Origin: Bryoerythrophyllum caledonicum
Lineage: Eukaryota; Streptophyta; Bryopsida; Pottiales; Pottiaceae
Assembly: GCA_963971425.1 (NCBI GenBank)
Contig: OZ020526.1
Location: forward strand, 18,443,173 to 18,507,172
Length of the DNA: 64,000 nt
Direction: 5' to 3'
The notes beneath the pieces are model-generated. The model was not told the DNA's origin. It ran no database searches and was given only the letters and a program-made list of their open reading frames with translations. Position numbers and translations under genes: made by a program. Positions 51,771 through 63,607 of this stretch are shown one piece after another (position 1 is the stretch's first letter; every line of letters starts with the position of its first letter).

Positions 51771-52334
51771 ACAATTTTCCAGTGAATAACTTTTTTTTCC
51801 GTCAAGGTCCAATTTGAAAAAAAAATAGTATATTTCCATGACGGTGTATGATTGTATTGAAACCATTTAAAAAATTAGAATCAAGATTTTCAACAGCTTC
51901 TAAAGTAATGTGTATTGTGATTTTTATTTATGAATGGCTCAGCTTGTGGCGTACCCTTATTTATGATCTTCCGATATGCTTTGTGGTTTTATTGTTATAA
52001 ACTCAATCACAAGATCAACATTACCTTTCCACCTCATTTTCATTCAAACAAGTATGTTATTTTTACGTACTATTATACCAAAAAATTAAAAACCACAACT
52101 TCTAATTGTCTTGCTCAATTAAGGTATAAATGTCACCGATACCAAATGTCAATAATGTCTAATTTATATGGTCAAAGGAAGGAACAAACACTTTAAAGGA
52201 TCATTATAGTGGGGAACAATGTCTAACTAGTGGATGAAAAGAGTGGTAAATTTTGTGAAAAGTTCAAAGTAGACAATCTTGGCAACTTTAAGGTGCCAAG
52301 ATGTTTTTCCTTGGAAACAAGAAATTTTGGAGTG

Positions 52335-52561
52335 AACACCATATTCATTATATTGGGAGATTTCTAGGACTTTGAAATGTATGAATTGTTTTCCCAATAG
52401 TAATTGTCTGTGCACATTGAGGTCAACTCAAGCTGAATATGTACCTATATTGTAAATATTGGACGAATTGCATTGTGAAAATTCACTAAACACTTGCTTC
52501 AAATATTATTTTGGAAGGCTCCCAATCTCCCAATATAATGAATGTGGTGTTAGTGGGTTTG
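52335..52561 (-). mobile_element. MITE-like element, copy 2 (reverse of 27742-27948)
   Basis: ~227 bp with the same terminal repeats (AACACCATATTCATTATATT ... AATATAATGAATGTGGTGTT). On the minus strand it follows copy 1 end to end, including GGGAGCCTTCCAAAATAATA and TGCACAGACAATTACTATTG. Its terminal repeats are better preserved than those of copy 1. Confidence 0.85.
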
Positions 52562-53166
52562 GTGTGCTTTGGTGAGTATTGGGGAAGAATTTGGAATTAG
52601 GAATTCAACATTTTTGCCAATGTAGGTGGTTTGGCAAGGATAGCATAAATTTTGTTTTCAAAACTTTCTAATGTGTTTTTGTGTTTTAGAAAATAACAAA
52701 TACGATATGAAACATTGGACATATGACATATGAACATTGAAAAATGGACTATACCGTGAGCGTTCCAAGCCACAATGGATGCAGAACATGACCAAATTGC
52801 AAAAGACATATCAATTCTAATTGTTTGATAAAGTCGTAGAAATATAGTCTACAAATAGAAGAGAAAGTGAGATCGGTAGACCATACGGGGGAAGTAAAAT
52901 TAATTAATGCAAAAACAAAAGGAAAAATTGAAAAAAATACAAAACACAACGCTAAAGTCAAACTGAATTCTGTACGAGGTTGAAAAAAAGGGCTGCATGG
53001 GACTTTGAGATTCTAGACAAGATCCTAAAATCTCAATTTTGAGTATTACATTTTTATTTATTTTTTATTTTTATGAGAATAGGAATTTTGAAAAGCTTCA
53101 TGGAAAGCATTTTAAAAAAAAATAGATGGATTTATTGGGAAATTTTATGATGCTTCAAACATCAAA

Positions 53167-53545
53167 ACTATGATTTTATTGCACTCTTCAAATGCATGTA
53201 TCTTACAATCCACCCATTCAGAATTTACGAAATTTTTTAAGCGTCTTCTTGTCGTACTAAAATTCAAGATTGGACATTCATAAATACTAAAAAAAATCTT
53301 GGAATTAGTATGAAAACATAGCTCCATAAACTTTCCAATGTGTAGTGGAAAATTAATATGCCGTTATGGTGAGTGAAAGTATGCATAAGAAGTATGTCGC
53401 ACTCTTCAAATGCATGTATCTTACTATCCGCCCATCCAAAATTTACGAAATTTTTCAAGCGACTTCTTGTAGTACTAAAATTCAAGATTTTACTATTTTT
53501 TCAAAAACAGTAAAAAAAAATCTTGGAATTAGTATGAAAGAGGCA
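53167..53545. repeat. Direct duplication of ~145 bp separated by ~85 bp
   Basis: Copies at about 53167-53312 and 53399-53545 share CACTCTTCAAATGCATGTAT, AATTTACGAAATTTTT, TACTAAAATTCAAGATT and AATCTTGGAATTAGTATGAA. Confidence 0.85.
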
Positions 53546-53921
53546 GTTCTGGAATCATAATTTTGGTGAAATACAGTCACGGTGCTTTAACGGCCACTTT
53601 AACGGCCTGCCAGCGCCATAACCGCCGTCATCCTGAACCGTCGATCCATCCCGAAATCGAACGGCTGCGATTGAACCCCGGGATAGAGCGGCGCATCCAC
53701 GTGGCAGCCCCGGATTCGCCCCCCTTCTAAGCGACCTCTGAAGAAAGAAGCAATAAGAATAATCATCAAGCTTTGGACTCAATAATACATCATCTCTCCA
53801 ACATTTCCTGCAACACCCTCTCCTCATACATCTCACATTGCTTATCTTCCCCTCAATCTTATAATCTCAACCATTCATATTGATATTATGCCCTGAAGAC
53901 GTAGAAGAACAGAGCCTGTCA

Positions 53922-53943
53922 CGTGCATGCATGCATGCATGAT
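53922..53943. repeat. (ATGC)n tetranucleotide tract
   Basis: Five CATG/TGCA units in a row (GTGCATGCATGCATGCATGA), which also form overlapping RY (CATGCATG) motifs ~0.9 kb upstream of the basic protein gene. Confidence 0.9.
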
Positions 53944-54829
53944 TTAATTGGCTTGACGTGCTTGAGGCTCGAATGAATTATCGCAGTAAATGACTCGGGG
54001 ATTGACGTCGGAGTTGGGTCGTGAAAGAGGGAATAAAATGGAGAAGAGAGTGTAAGTGTGGAAGAAGTTAGACTAACTGGAGTGGAGAGATTTAAGAGAG
54101 ATGAATATTAGTGACGGTATGCATGGGCCGGCAGTGGCAGCGTCTGTGTAGATCATGAGGTGAATCAGAGCTTTATAATATTGCAGTACCAGGACTGCGC
54201 CGGTTCGCGAAGGGATTGCGCCCCGGTCGACCGGTATGTGATTTTATGCTGCTTCAAGTCAATGGTCATGATCCAACGTCCATAATGTTATTATAACCGT
54301 TTACTTACGTCTTCTTGATGATGAAACCTAAGGTCGATACTCGGCTAGTTGTGATTATATATCACTGGCTACCATGAGCATGACGCAACTAGGAGGGCTT
54401 TCAGTTTCTCGGGAGAGCTTTCTAAGGGTTTAGTCGGAAGTTTTAAAAGGGGAAATTTGTGATTATGAGAAATGGTCTTGTCTTGGCGAGACAGGTTATC
54501 TCTCATAATCGGAGGTGCTTGCACATTACCGCGGCGGCTGAGTGTTGGCCACAGAAAAGAAGGGACGTCCAAAGCAGCCCGTCGTAGTGGAAACATTAGA
54601 GCTCTGTCCAAGCCCTGCATTGATGTTATGGCCACGTAATGCATGTGGTTCTTGGTTTTCGATTATGTTTACCTCTGTGTCCTCATTGTGTGCCCATTGT
54701 AGCGCATAATATTAGCTCTACCGTCATCTTCACAGACAACCCTGAACATCATCTTTTTGTGAATGAGCGTGTTATCAGTCAACGGATGTAACCGTACGTG
54801 TCCTGCTCGTGTGTAAGCAGATTGAAGAT

Positions 54830-55825
54830 ATGGTCCAGCCAAGGTTGAGTGCTGGCACGAAATCCAAGTACTGGTTGAGAGCGAGGAGTGGCGGTGCGAA
54901 CCATGGAACCACTGCAGCTGGAAAAATCCTGGACTCCCTGTACAGCATCTTCAAGCCGGATCACAAGTCCAACCATCATAATATAGTCAATGCTCCCACT
55001 AAGGCAATCACATCTCCGACCATCATTCGCAAGAGCGCGCGCCTGTTCGAGAAGCGCGCGGCCAAGCTGCGGCGAGGAGCTGGCCCGCACGAGTACTGGC
55101 TCCGCACCCGGACCACGACGACGACCACGCCGTCGCGACTGGGCGGCAAGCGCTCTCGCTCCTCGCTCTTGGTCTCTGTCAAGTCGCTCTACGCGAACTC
55201 AGGTACCAACGTCAATATTCACATATTGTAACTCTTATATTGGATGAAATAGCACAACAGACAAAGAAAAGTAAAATATTCCTTGCCCTCCTCAAAATAG
55301 TAAGAGCTTTGCCAACAAAGTTGAACTACCCGTAATGCTACCGAAAAACCATACGCCATATTGTTTATATTAACCAATCCTAACTTGTGGCTTGTAACTT
55401 GTAACCACTCCTAAATTGTGAGTTTCAACAATATAATCTAGTACTAACACAAATCTGTTGGACCTCCAGAGCCACAGGAATCGAAGGACTCATGTGAGGA
55501 GAAGAGCTTCAGGGCGTGCAGCGGGTGCTGCCAGCCCAGTTCGCCACAGCGAAGACAGAGCGCTCGGTTGTACGAGAAGCGAGCCGCCTCCCTGTCGAGC
55601 TGCCGCACCACTTCCGGAAGCAGAGGTGCAAGCAAGATCTCCAAATTCAAGAGGAAGAAGAAACACATCTGCTGGCTGTACAAGGGCACGCCGTGGTTGG
55701 GAGCTGGGTCGTGCCACAACGCCTCTAAGTTCTCGGCCCATGTCCGGTCCAGTAAAGCAAGCCTTCGCCTGGATTCGAGCCATCATTCCGGAAGCAAAGG
55801 TAAAGGAATCATTCACCTAAAATAA
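54830..55825 (+). CDS. Uncharacterised basic protein with ARLxEKRAA repeats, 2 exons
   Basis: Exons 54830-55202 and 55470-55825 (GT-AG, phase 1) give 242 residues. The start is the first in-frame ATG; an acceptor-like GTGTAAGCAG lies just before it, so an upstream exon cannot be excluded. No family recognised. The protein is very rich in Arg, Lys and Ser. It repeats a two-part unit: KSARLFEKRAAKL followed by HEYWLRTRTTT in exon 1, and RQSARLYEKRAASL followed by HICWLYKGT in exon 2. A further KYWLRARSG lies near the N-terminus. Cys are confined to exon 2 (ACSGCC, SSCR, HICW, SCHN). A nucleic-acid-binding or chromatin role would fit the charge but is speculation. It could also continue past the donor-like AAAG|GTAAAG near 55799. 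Confidence 0.6.
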
Positions 55826-56047
55826 AATATCATGGCTTGACACTCATGATAACTATACCGACATTTCACAATCAACTTTGGCATCTATGGAATTTGCAAA
55901 GGCTATGGATGTTGGACAGCATACATTTGGCAGCATGTCACAAACGATCTCTCGTATCTTCAGAGAAGAAAAAACACAGTTTATATGCACATTACACGTG
56001 CGCTTGTAACGAAATTAGTGTAACTTACGACAGATCGGACCGGCGAC

Positions 56048-56810
56048 ATGGCGAGTCCATCCGGGAAAGTCCGCTTCCATGATCCCCAATTCCGACCCGT
56101 ACTGCAGAGGCTTACAGAACGAGGGGAAGAAGACTTGCTGCAGAGTATTCTGGAGAAGCTCCCAGCTGCCAGTCTTCTCCAAGCTGCAAGAGTACGTGCT
56201 TCACTTTCTGATTCCAAGGAAAACCTAATGTTAATTCATGTCCATCCAAGACACACTACGTGAAAAGCACAGATTTTGAACTTGAACTCTGAGAGCATCC
56301 CACCTCCAAATCCTTGAAACGGAATATGGAAAGTCCAGAAGGATAAAGAACAATACCCAGGTTGTGACGATCAGATTGTTTTACAGGTTTGCAGATCATG
56401 GGCAAGGCTGTGTGAGCCAGCGTTCAGGGAAGAATGTCACCGAAAGGGGTGGTCTTTACCTCGCCTGCCTCGTGGTGCCACTCCAGCTTTCCCGGTTCGT
56501 GCACCTCATCATCTCACTTAGCACTAAGATATCTTCATGGAAAAATAATGACTACACCATAATGTCTGATCAGTTGATTGTGGATGCGCAGTGGAGGTCC
56601 CTGTACTACAGACATGCGTGTCGCGCCTGCGGCAAGGTGGGAGAGTTCTTTGTGCGCAAGACTCTCAACGGCAATTTCCAGTTCCTCTTGTGCGGTGGTT
56701 GCATCCGTCTCCCCGACGTGCGCAACAGGTTGGTGCAGTACTCCATCGACCTCTACGGCGTCACAGGCAAGCTCCTGGCTCCCAATGTCTCTTCCAGGGG
56801 CGCCTGCTAA
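56048..56810 (+). CDS. Small F-box protein with C-terminal CxxC-CxxC motif, 3 exons
   Basis: Exons 56048-56191, 56387-56494 and 56592-56810 are all phase 0 and give 156 residues. F-box proteins link substrates to SKP1-CUL1 ubiquitin ligases. The F-box is split by intron 1: LLQSILEKLPAASLLQAAR, then VCRSWARLCEPAFREECHRK and GWSLP. Exon 3 has SLYYRHACRACGK, then LLCGGCIRLPDVRN, giving Cys-X2-Cys-X20-Cys-X2-Cys, a likely zinc ribbon, where larger F-box proteins carry LRR or Kelch repeats. Intron 2 is 97 nt; without it the frame stops shortly after HHLT, so the splice is needed to reach the Cys motif. It lies 222 bp after the basic protein gene on the same strand. The zinc role is inferred from the spacing. 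Confidence 0.7.
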
Positions 56811-57547
56811 GAAACAATTCGAAATCCACCACCACCAGGGAACTACAGTAGGAACCACCACCTTCGTCAAGGATTTTCCATTCCTCAACCCCCACAAGTG
56901 TACATAAGGTAGACCATTCTATTACATTAATCTGAACGCAAGTGATGCACAGTTTTACGGCAGTTCTGTACCTCTGTTTCGAGAGTAAGTGCTCCGCAAT
57001 GTCCTCGTGTGGTTGGCTCTGCAAAATCTGAGAATGAACAGGTATGGTTAAGTTTATCATAATGTTTAGCCAAACGGATGATAGAGATATAAAACTGGCA
57101 GTTCAAGATTTGAACTGCCTAGAATAGAATTCCACAAATACCTACAAGACGCGCTCCAGCACGTCTTGAATGAGAACTCGCTACAAGCCTCTGGAACCAA
57201 TGGTAGGTTACAAAACCTGGCTGCTACCTAGAATTATGAACAGGAAGAAAGCCTGAAGAGTCCAGTCTAGCGGAGCTCTAAAAGTGGTCAAGAATCACCA
57301 TCCACTAGGTGGATTGAAAGTAGACTACGTGTGAATACATTTGGAAAAAAAAACAGGTTGATTGCGTGTTGGACGCATTCTAAGTTGGAGCCTTCGTACT
57401 CCTGCATACATGTACTAGTGGCTACATTATACTGCACTTGAAAGGGAAGGCAGCTGCAACTATCGACCAATAGCTCCTATAAGTTATGTACCAGAAAAAG
57501 TTCTGCCTGACCCCAATTGGTGTGATAAGCCGTCAACCACTCAAGGC
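56811..57547. other. Convergent 3' intergenic region
   Basis: Lies between the F-box gene (+) and the auxilin-like gene (-). No coding signal or repeat seen. It should contain both 3' UTRs. Confidence 0.6.
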
Positions 57548-60500
57548 TCAATACAATTCCGTCGAGTTGAACTTTGCAAACGCCTCTTTCAGCAGATCAA
57601 AAACCTTCTCTGCGATGTACTTCTGTTGCACTGTCGCTCCTTTCTGCTGCACCTTGTCCGGGTGGACACACAGGATCGCTCGCTGATAAGCCTTCTTCAC
57701 GGAAATACCTGTGATCAGGTCCGTCAGAGACAGGGGCTTCCAGTTGCTTTCCGGCCACAGCACGAGATGCAGCGACGAGAGGAGTGCTCTCAAGTTGCCC
57801 TCCTTGCCGGTCGCCCAGCGTCGGATCTCGCCGTCCAGATTCACAGAATTCCTGCTCCTTTCGGCCTGTTCATTCGCCATAGCCTTGTCGCGGTCGTTCT
57901 TCTCCTTCAGGGCTTGCTGCGCGCGTTCTATCGTCTTCTGATGTCTCTCCATCCTTAGTTTCCTCCTCTCGGGAGTCTCACCTGGAATATCCTGGAACTC
58001 GTCCCCAGTGGGTGCAGTCTGGGTTAGCAGAGTGGTCCAGTCGTCTACAGCCTTCACTGATGGTTGAGGATTCCTGGGGGCGGGAGTGGGCGCTGGAGAG
58101 CTCCCTGTGGAGGAGTACACCGGGTTTCCAGGTGAGGGCCGTCGGACGTCGCCACCAGAAGGGGCAGGTTGATTAGTGGGTGGTCGTTGCCTTGGCTCGC
58201 TCGTTGCCCGACTGCTTCCACTCATGGGGCGAGGTTGCTCAGCCGCACCTCGTTCTCTCTCCCTCCTCCGGTCACGCTCCCTATCCCGCTCTCTTTCCTT
58301 CTCTCTGTCCTCTCTCTCTCGTCTTTCCCTCTCCTCCCTCTCTCGTCTCTCCCGTTCTCTTTCTCGCTCTTCCCTAGCCTTCGCTCTCCTTGTTCTCTCC
58401 TCCTGTTCTCTCTTCTCTCGCTCCTCTCTCTCCTTCTGCTCCTTCTCTCGTTGCTCCTTCTCGCGGGCATTCTCTCGAGCCCTCTCCCTGGCGGCCCTCT
58501 CTGCTCGCTCCCTCGCTTCTGCAATCGCCCTCTCGGCAGCTGCCTTCTCCATCCTGTGCTGCGCTTCCTTGGCAGCTCTCTCTGCCGCCTTTCTCGCCCT
58601 TTCTGCACCCTCGTCCTCTTTCGGCGTCTCCCTCGCGGGCTCGGCATTTCTCGCCGTCTCCTGTTCTCTCTGCCGGTCCATCTGTCTCTCCCGTTCTCTC
58701 TGTCTCTCGGCTCTCTCTCTCTGCCTCGCTGCTCTTTCCCGCTCTGCAGCCTCTCTCTCCTTCTGCACCAAAGCAGCCTCTCGTTCCCTGGCAGCTGCTC
58801 TTTCTCTCGCCAAATCGTCCTCCTTCGACGCATCCGCGCCGGTCGGCCTGCTGACCCTGTATGCTGGCAGCTCATCGGATCTTCCCCAGCTTCTCTCGCC
58901 CACGCTGTTCCTCAGGCTAGCGGTGCTCCTGGAGCTTCTGCTCTTGTCGAATCCAGGCCTTGGGGGAGCACGTGAGGGGGGCCTGGTCCCGGAAGGCGCC
59001 GTCATTAGCTTCAACTCATCAACGGTCAGCCACTTCTCTTCGAAAATGTCTATCGGCACTTTGTCAGTGTCGCGCCTGCTGCTGTAGCTGCGTTCCTCAG
59101 AAGGTTCATCGAACTTCGGCTCGTCATCAAACTTAGAGGCGAAGCCGTTCGACTCCATCTCGGTCCTGCCTGATGGGTACGTCGGAGATGCCACTTCGGG
59201 AGCCTCGTTCAGATCCACGTTAAATGGAACCTTGCCGAAGCCCCGCCTGGAAGGCCTGTCATCCCAGGTGCCTGAGCCTTGAGAACCTTCTCTGCCGTCC
59301 GAACCGGACCCTGAGCGGCTTGGAGTAGACTCCTCCTTCTCCTTCGACGTCGACGGTTGAGGAAACCCATCAAAAGGATCATACGATCCACTCCCATTGC
59401 TAAACTGGGCGCTAGATCCCTCAGTGGCACCGTTACTAGAGGGAACAGAGGCGGGAGGCATGTTGAAAGGGTCCAGCGGGTCCGCGAATGAAGCGGCAGG
59501 GGGAGGAATCGAACCTTTGATAATATTGGCGAACGGATCTACCTCGGCAGCTGAGGAGAACGGATCATCATCCACTATCGGAGAGGAGCTCAAGGGAGGG
59601 ATCCCGCGCATCTCGTCTGCGTCGAGGGGTGGAATCCCTCGCGAAGCATCAGCGTCACTACCAGACTTAGGAATAGATTGGAACGGATCTGGCGTGGTAG
59701 CTGGTGTGGAGCTCGGCATGCTGCTGAACACATCGTTATCATCTGTGCTTATGATCGGAATGCCCCGCATTGCATCTGCGTCTGGCAACGCAGTCTTCTT
59801 CCCCTGGTCCCCTCCGCCAAACCCAGGTAGAAACTCGTCGAACACAGGTTCGGAATTCTTGGCTCGAGGAGGGCTTAACGGTGGAGACCGCAACGGCGTC
59901 GCCTGCTTCGAACGACTCCCAGATGCTGAGAACCCTCCCAAGAGATCGCCGTCGACAGAAGCATGCAACGTCGTTCCTCTCGACGCAGGCTTGGACTTGG
60001 ACGCGCCGAAATTCCAATCATCATCAAACAGCGCCTGAGATTGTGTCACCTTCGGTTCAGGCTTCGGCATGCTGAACGAACTGAACGGGTCATCATCTTC
60101 GTTCCTCGCTGAAAAACTGTTGTGTGACGAGGATCGAGTTTGACCCAGTCCTCCAGAGAAAATATCGTCCAAAGAACTTGTCGAAGCGTGAGCCGTTGCT
60201 TGTGGTGGCTTGGAAGCACTGTATCCTCCCAATAAGTCATCGGCGAAAGAGTTGTTCTGGTTCGGCTGCGGTCTGGACCCTGAAGATTTGAATCCTCCCA
60301 ACAGGTCACCAAAGTCGTTGCTGGACGAACTGACTCCGGTCGGAGGCCCCCCGAAAACGTCATCGTAAAGAGCTCCCGAGCTACTGCTCCTGATCACCAC
60401 AACATTACAAGTCAAATTCAGTTCCTCAAATCCTAGCTGATTGCTTTCAAGACGTGCTCCCCCAGCATTCTAAACAAAGTCCATTCCTACAGACTGGAAA

Positions 60501-61478
60501 CGACAATGAGTATACTGAGGCGTGGAAATTCAAAGAGACAAAGTTGTTCGTGCTTCCCTACATTTCATAACGATCGATTGAAGCCAAACCCTACCTTGAT
60601 GTCCAGTACAATGTCTAAAAGAGAACAGACTGCCATTCGACCGAGAATCTCAGACCACTACTCCACTGAAGACAAACTTCAGCAAGGCGCTCGTCTAATA
60701 CTTACTATGAGATGTACACCAGACGTAAGATGCTTACAACTTCCAAACTTAAACGTCCACATGGCTCGCTTCACTCTGAAAAATAATGAAAACGAAGAGG
60801 AGAACAGCCGCAGAGATGCACAAAGCGTACTGATCCACTTCCTCAGAGAAAATTGAAGAACGAACCACACAATTTCGAAATATTTACACTGGACTAGCGA
60901 AGAGGCCAAATAAAACCGCATACCACGGCTCCTCCCAAATTATGAATCAAACGTGTAACCTTGTGTGCACCGAAGTGTAACTGCTACAAATCTCCTCTCA
61001 TACGACGGAGGTTATACTTAGGGTTTCCAAAGACGAGGAAAGGACAATAGCACGAAAATGTACGAAAACTCAAAACCTACACCACAAAAAACGACACTTC
61101 GTCCCGTGCATTCACTCCACACCGCAAGCCCCTCACGATTCGAAGATTCCCTACCGACCAGCAATTTCAGTGGAGAAAATTTCAAATCAAATCCCTACTG
61201 GCAACACCAAAATATCAACGCTCACAACACAACCAGAAAGAGGCGCGCTCACACACAGACCTGACGCTACCGCCGTTGACAGGTGCGGAGTTGAAAACAG
61301 AACCGCCAAAGACGTCGTCGGACGCAGATCCGGACCTGCCGCTCCTGCTCCCGCTTCCACCCGCCGATCCAGCTCGCAAGTGCTGGCCCCCCGCCATGGG
61401 CGCGCTCTTGCCGCCCGGCTTGAGGCCGTAGTCGCGGTGCAGAATGTTGGCGAAGTCCTCCATCGCGATGGGATCCAA
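57548..61478 (-). CDS. Auxilin-like J-domain protein (clathrin uncoating), 2 exons
   Basis: Exons 61478-61261 and 60389-57548 encode 1019 residues. Auxilins recruit HSC70 through a J domain to strip clathrin from vesicles; plant members (AUXILIN-LIKE1/2) act in endocytosis and post-Golgi traffic. The start (MDPIAMEDFANILHRDYGLK) matches the plant auxilin-like N-terminus MEDF..LxRDFGxKPGGK; the Met five residues on (61463) is an alternative start. Residues ~75-420 are disordered, with repeated DLLGGF, DPFSSF and DPFANI-type motifs (possible clathrin/adaptor contacts). Residues ~560-760 form a long Arg/Glu-rich, Ala-containing helix likely to be a coiled coil. The C-terminal J domain has WKPLSLTDLITGISVKKAYQ, AILCVHPDK (intact HPD, ~978-980) and QQKYIAEKVFDLLKEAFAKF. 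The C-terminus FNSTELY is family-typical. Confidence 0.93.
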
Positions 61479-63178
61479 ACCCTCCCTCTCTTCCGTTCTC
61501 TCTCCTCTTCCGTACTCCCTCCTCTCTTTCGCTTACCCCGCTCTCCTCTACTGATCAAATTCCCGGACCTCGGTCCATGGAGTGCACAGCCACAGCGTCA
61601 ACAGGCAGTCATAGCCGGAGGCGGCAGCACCATCGCCATAGCCACTGCGCGAGTGAGCAAATGATGGAGCGAGTCACTTGCGCCTTAGAACGTTCTCTTC
61701 TTGCCCAGTCTCGCATCGAAGGAGTGGCGGGTATCTACACGTGTAACTCCTTAGTATCGGCTGAGTAAAAGAATGGTATCAATCAAATTGGGCCCCGACC
61801 AAGTAATCCGCACTGTGATATCCTCGCGGGTAATAGACTAGTATAGGACGAGTATCTGCTAGCTATCAATCGAGAGAGGAGTTATCGGTTGCTGGTTATT
61901 GACTCCTCGCGAAGAATTGGTAATGAGAAGTGCCGGGTATCGCGCGAGTAGGACACGAGTATCGATTGGGAAGTGAGGTTCAAACTTTGACTTCATATTC
62001 TAATCGCACTCGGGTGTAAGCCGGGTATTTTATAGGTATTATACTAGCATGGGACGCGTATTGGGTAGGTATCGCATCAGGGAGACTTGAGAAGCGAGCG
62101 GACTGCTACGAGTTGACTTCTTCGTGTGGTGGTTGAAGAAGTTGGCCGGGTCGCCAGGGTGTATTCCGGGTATTGAGGTGGTATTGACGTAGTTTTGGAG
62201 GAGTATTGGGCAGGTATCAATCGGGGTTACACGGTTTGATGAGACTTGGTGAAGCATTAATTGAAGACACTGTACATTTGTTCGACTTAGTCTCGTGGTG
62301 ATGGTTGATGTTGTGTTTCAGGGCCCGCTTCACACCGGGTCCAAGGTGCAAATTCCACCAATCTGATTACAAGAGTGGCCAAAGTTTGGCCTCTTGGTCT
62401 TCACAGTAGAGGCCAATATCCAAAGGTCATTGTCCTCCATTGTGTCTACATGGCAACACTTTTAGAGGGCAAACCTGAACCAACACGAACCTGATGACAT
62501 CATGGGTACCTTAAGTGGGAAAAACCAAATGAGGTGCACTTTTGGTATAGATATCCAAGCTTGAATGTAAGCTTAAATAAGACACAAATGTAATTTTATC
62601 CAGCCATGACGAGATCATCAGTAATTTGTTTTGCTAAAGTACAAAGAGTTTGAAGACTTGTGAAGAACAAAATTTTACTTATTTCTTAAGGAACTTATTA
62701 TATTCCTCTCAAAGAGTGATCAGTGACACTGCTAATGTGTATTCCACATTCTTCTTTCTCTCTGTCAATTTTTGAATCTCAACCTACCTTTCTCTTTTCT
62801 TTCCTCTTTGAAAAACTCCACTTAGGATCCTAAAACAAACAACAGATCACTTGTGGATGTCTCTGAACTAGCTGACAACACTACAAGCAACCCTGTCGCT
62901 CCTCACTCAAAAGGTGTTGTCCTTCACTTGTGTAGAAAGTGGAAAAGGGTGCTTTTCCTCGTATTTTGTGACCCAACTGACTCACCAACTTCTAAAATAC
63001 TTGAAATAGTAAGTGAGGGGCGACATGGTTGCTAGTAGTGTGAACTCTTCGCTCTAGATAGCAAAGCAGTAAGATAAAATCTTGAGAAAATTCCCTACAA
63101 AAGTTCAACCAAAAGTGAGTGACCATTTGGTAAACCAGCTGAGATCCAGACTGTGTCTGAAACCAAGTCGGTGAGTGA
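61479..63178. other. Intergenic region upstream of the auxilin-like gene
   Basis: 61.5-61.7 kb is pyrimidine-rich, GC-rich 5' UTR or promoter of the auxilin-like gene. 61.72-62.23 kb carries many scattered GGTATC, GGGTAT and AGTATCG words. 62.3-63.17 kb has no gene recognised; a short + frame at 62853-63035 has no homologue. Confidence 0.5.
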
Positions 63179-63607
63179 TCACGCAATGGCGGCGATGAAG
63201 TGGCGAGAGTGCACCACAGCCTGTTCCTGCAGCGCCTGTTGGATCATGACCCCCCGCTCGCGCTCTTCCCTCGCCGCCCAGTCGGCCGCCGTCGCGGGGT
63301 GAATGCCTCCCGCTCCAGGGCACGCGTAGAACGACGACGACGACGACAAGCCCGCCCCCGCCCAGTCGTTCATCAGCTTCACGTACCCGTCCCGCAGCTT
63401 CTTCACCAGCATCCGCAACGGCTCCCCCGATCTCGGCTCCCCAGCTCTCGGCTCACTACTCTTCTGGCAGCTCGGAGCTACCTCGCAGTGCTCCAGCACG
63501 GGCTCCAGTGTGTTGCACTTGGCGCCTTTCTGGTTCTGGGAGTAAGTTTGGGACACCTTCACAGTAGTAGAAGTACTAGTACTACTCCTCATCCTCGAGG
63601 GTGCCAT
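63179..63607 (-). CDS. Uncharacterised small intronless protein
   Basis: 142 residues from the ATG at 63607 (MAPSRMRSSTSTSTTVKVSQ) to TGA at 63179. The DNA is GC-rich with a strong coding bias compared with both flanks, which is the main reason to accept it. Features: a Ser/Thr-rich start; Cys residues in KCNTLEPVLEHCEVAPSCQK; a charged EPRAGEPRSGEPLR repeat; a helix LRMLVKKLRDGYVKLMNDWA; a Ser run; and a C-terminal Glu/Gln helix (EERERGVMIQQALQEQAVVH). No signal peptide or membrane span. No family recognised. It could be the 3' part of a longer gene whose upstream exons lie beyond 63.6 kb. Confidence 0.55.
   Translation of the reverse strand: MAPSRMRSSTSTSTTVKVSQTYSQNQKGAKCNTLEPVLEHCEVAPSCQKSSEPRAGEPRSGEPLRMLVKKLRDGYVKLMNDWAGAGLSSSSSFYACPGAGGIHPATAADWAAREERERGVMIQQALQEQAVVHSRHFIAAIA

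Larger units (their letters stand above)
50819..54829. other. AT-rich intergenic region with repeats
   Basis: No gene recognised. Contains a reverse copy of the GGCCGGCATGAATAAAGTG unit (51668-51770), MITE copy 2 (52335-52561), a direct duplication (53167-53545) and an (ATGC)n tract (53922-53943). From ~53.6 kb composition becomes GC-richer toward the next gene, presumably its promoter. Confidence 0.6.

Noticed and set aside
58169-59087. Plus-strand Ser/Leu-rich open frames of up to 303 residues
   Set aside because: They are antisense to the Arg/Glu-rich coiled-coil region of the auxilin-like gene, whose frame is supported by the J domain and N-terminus.
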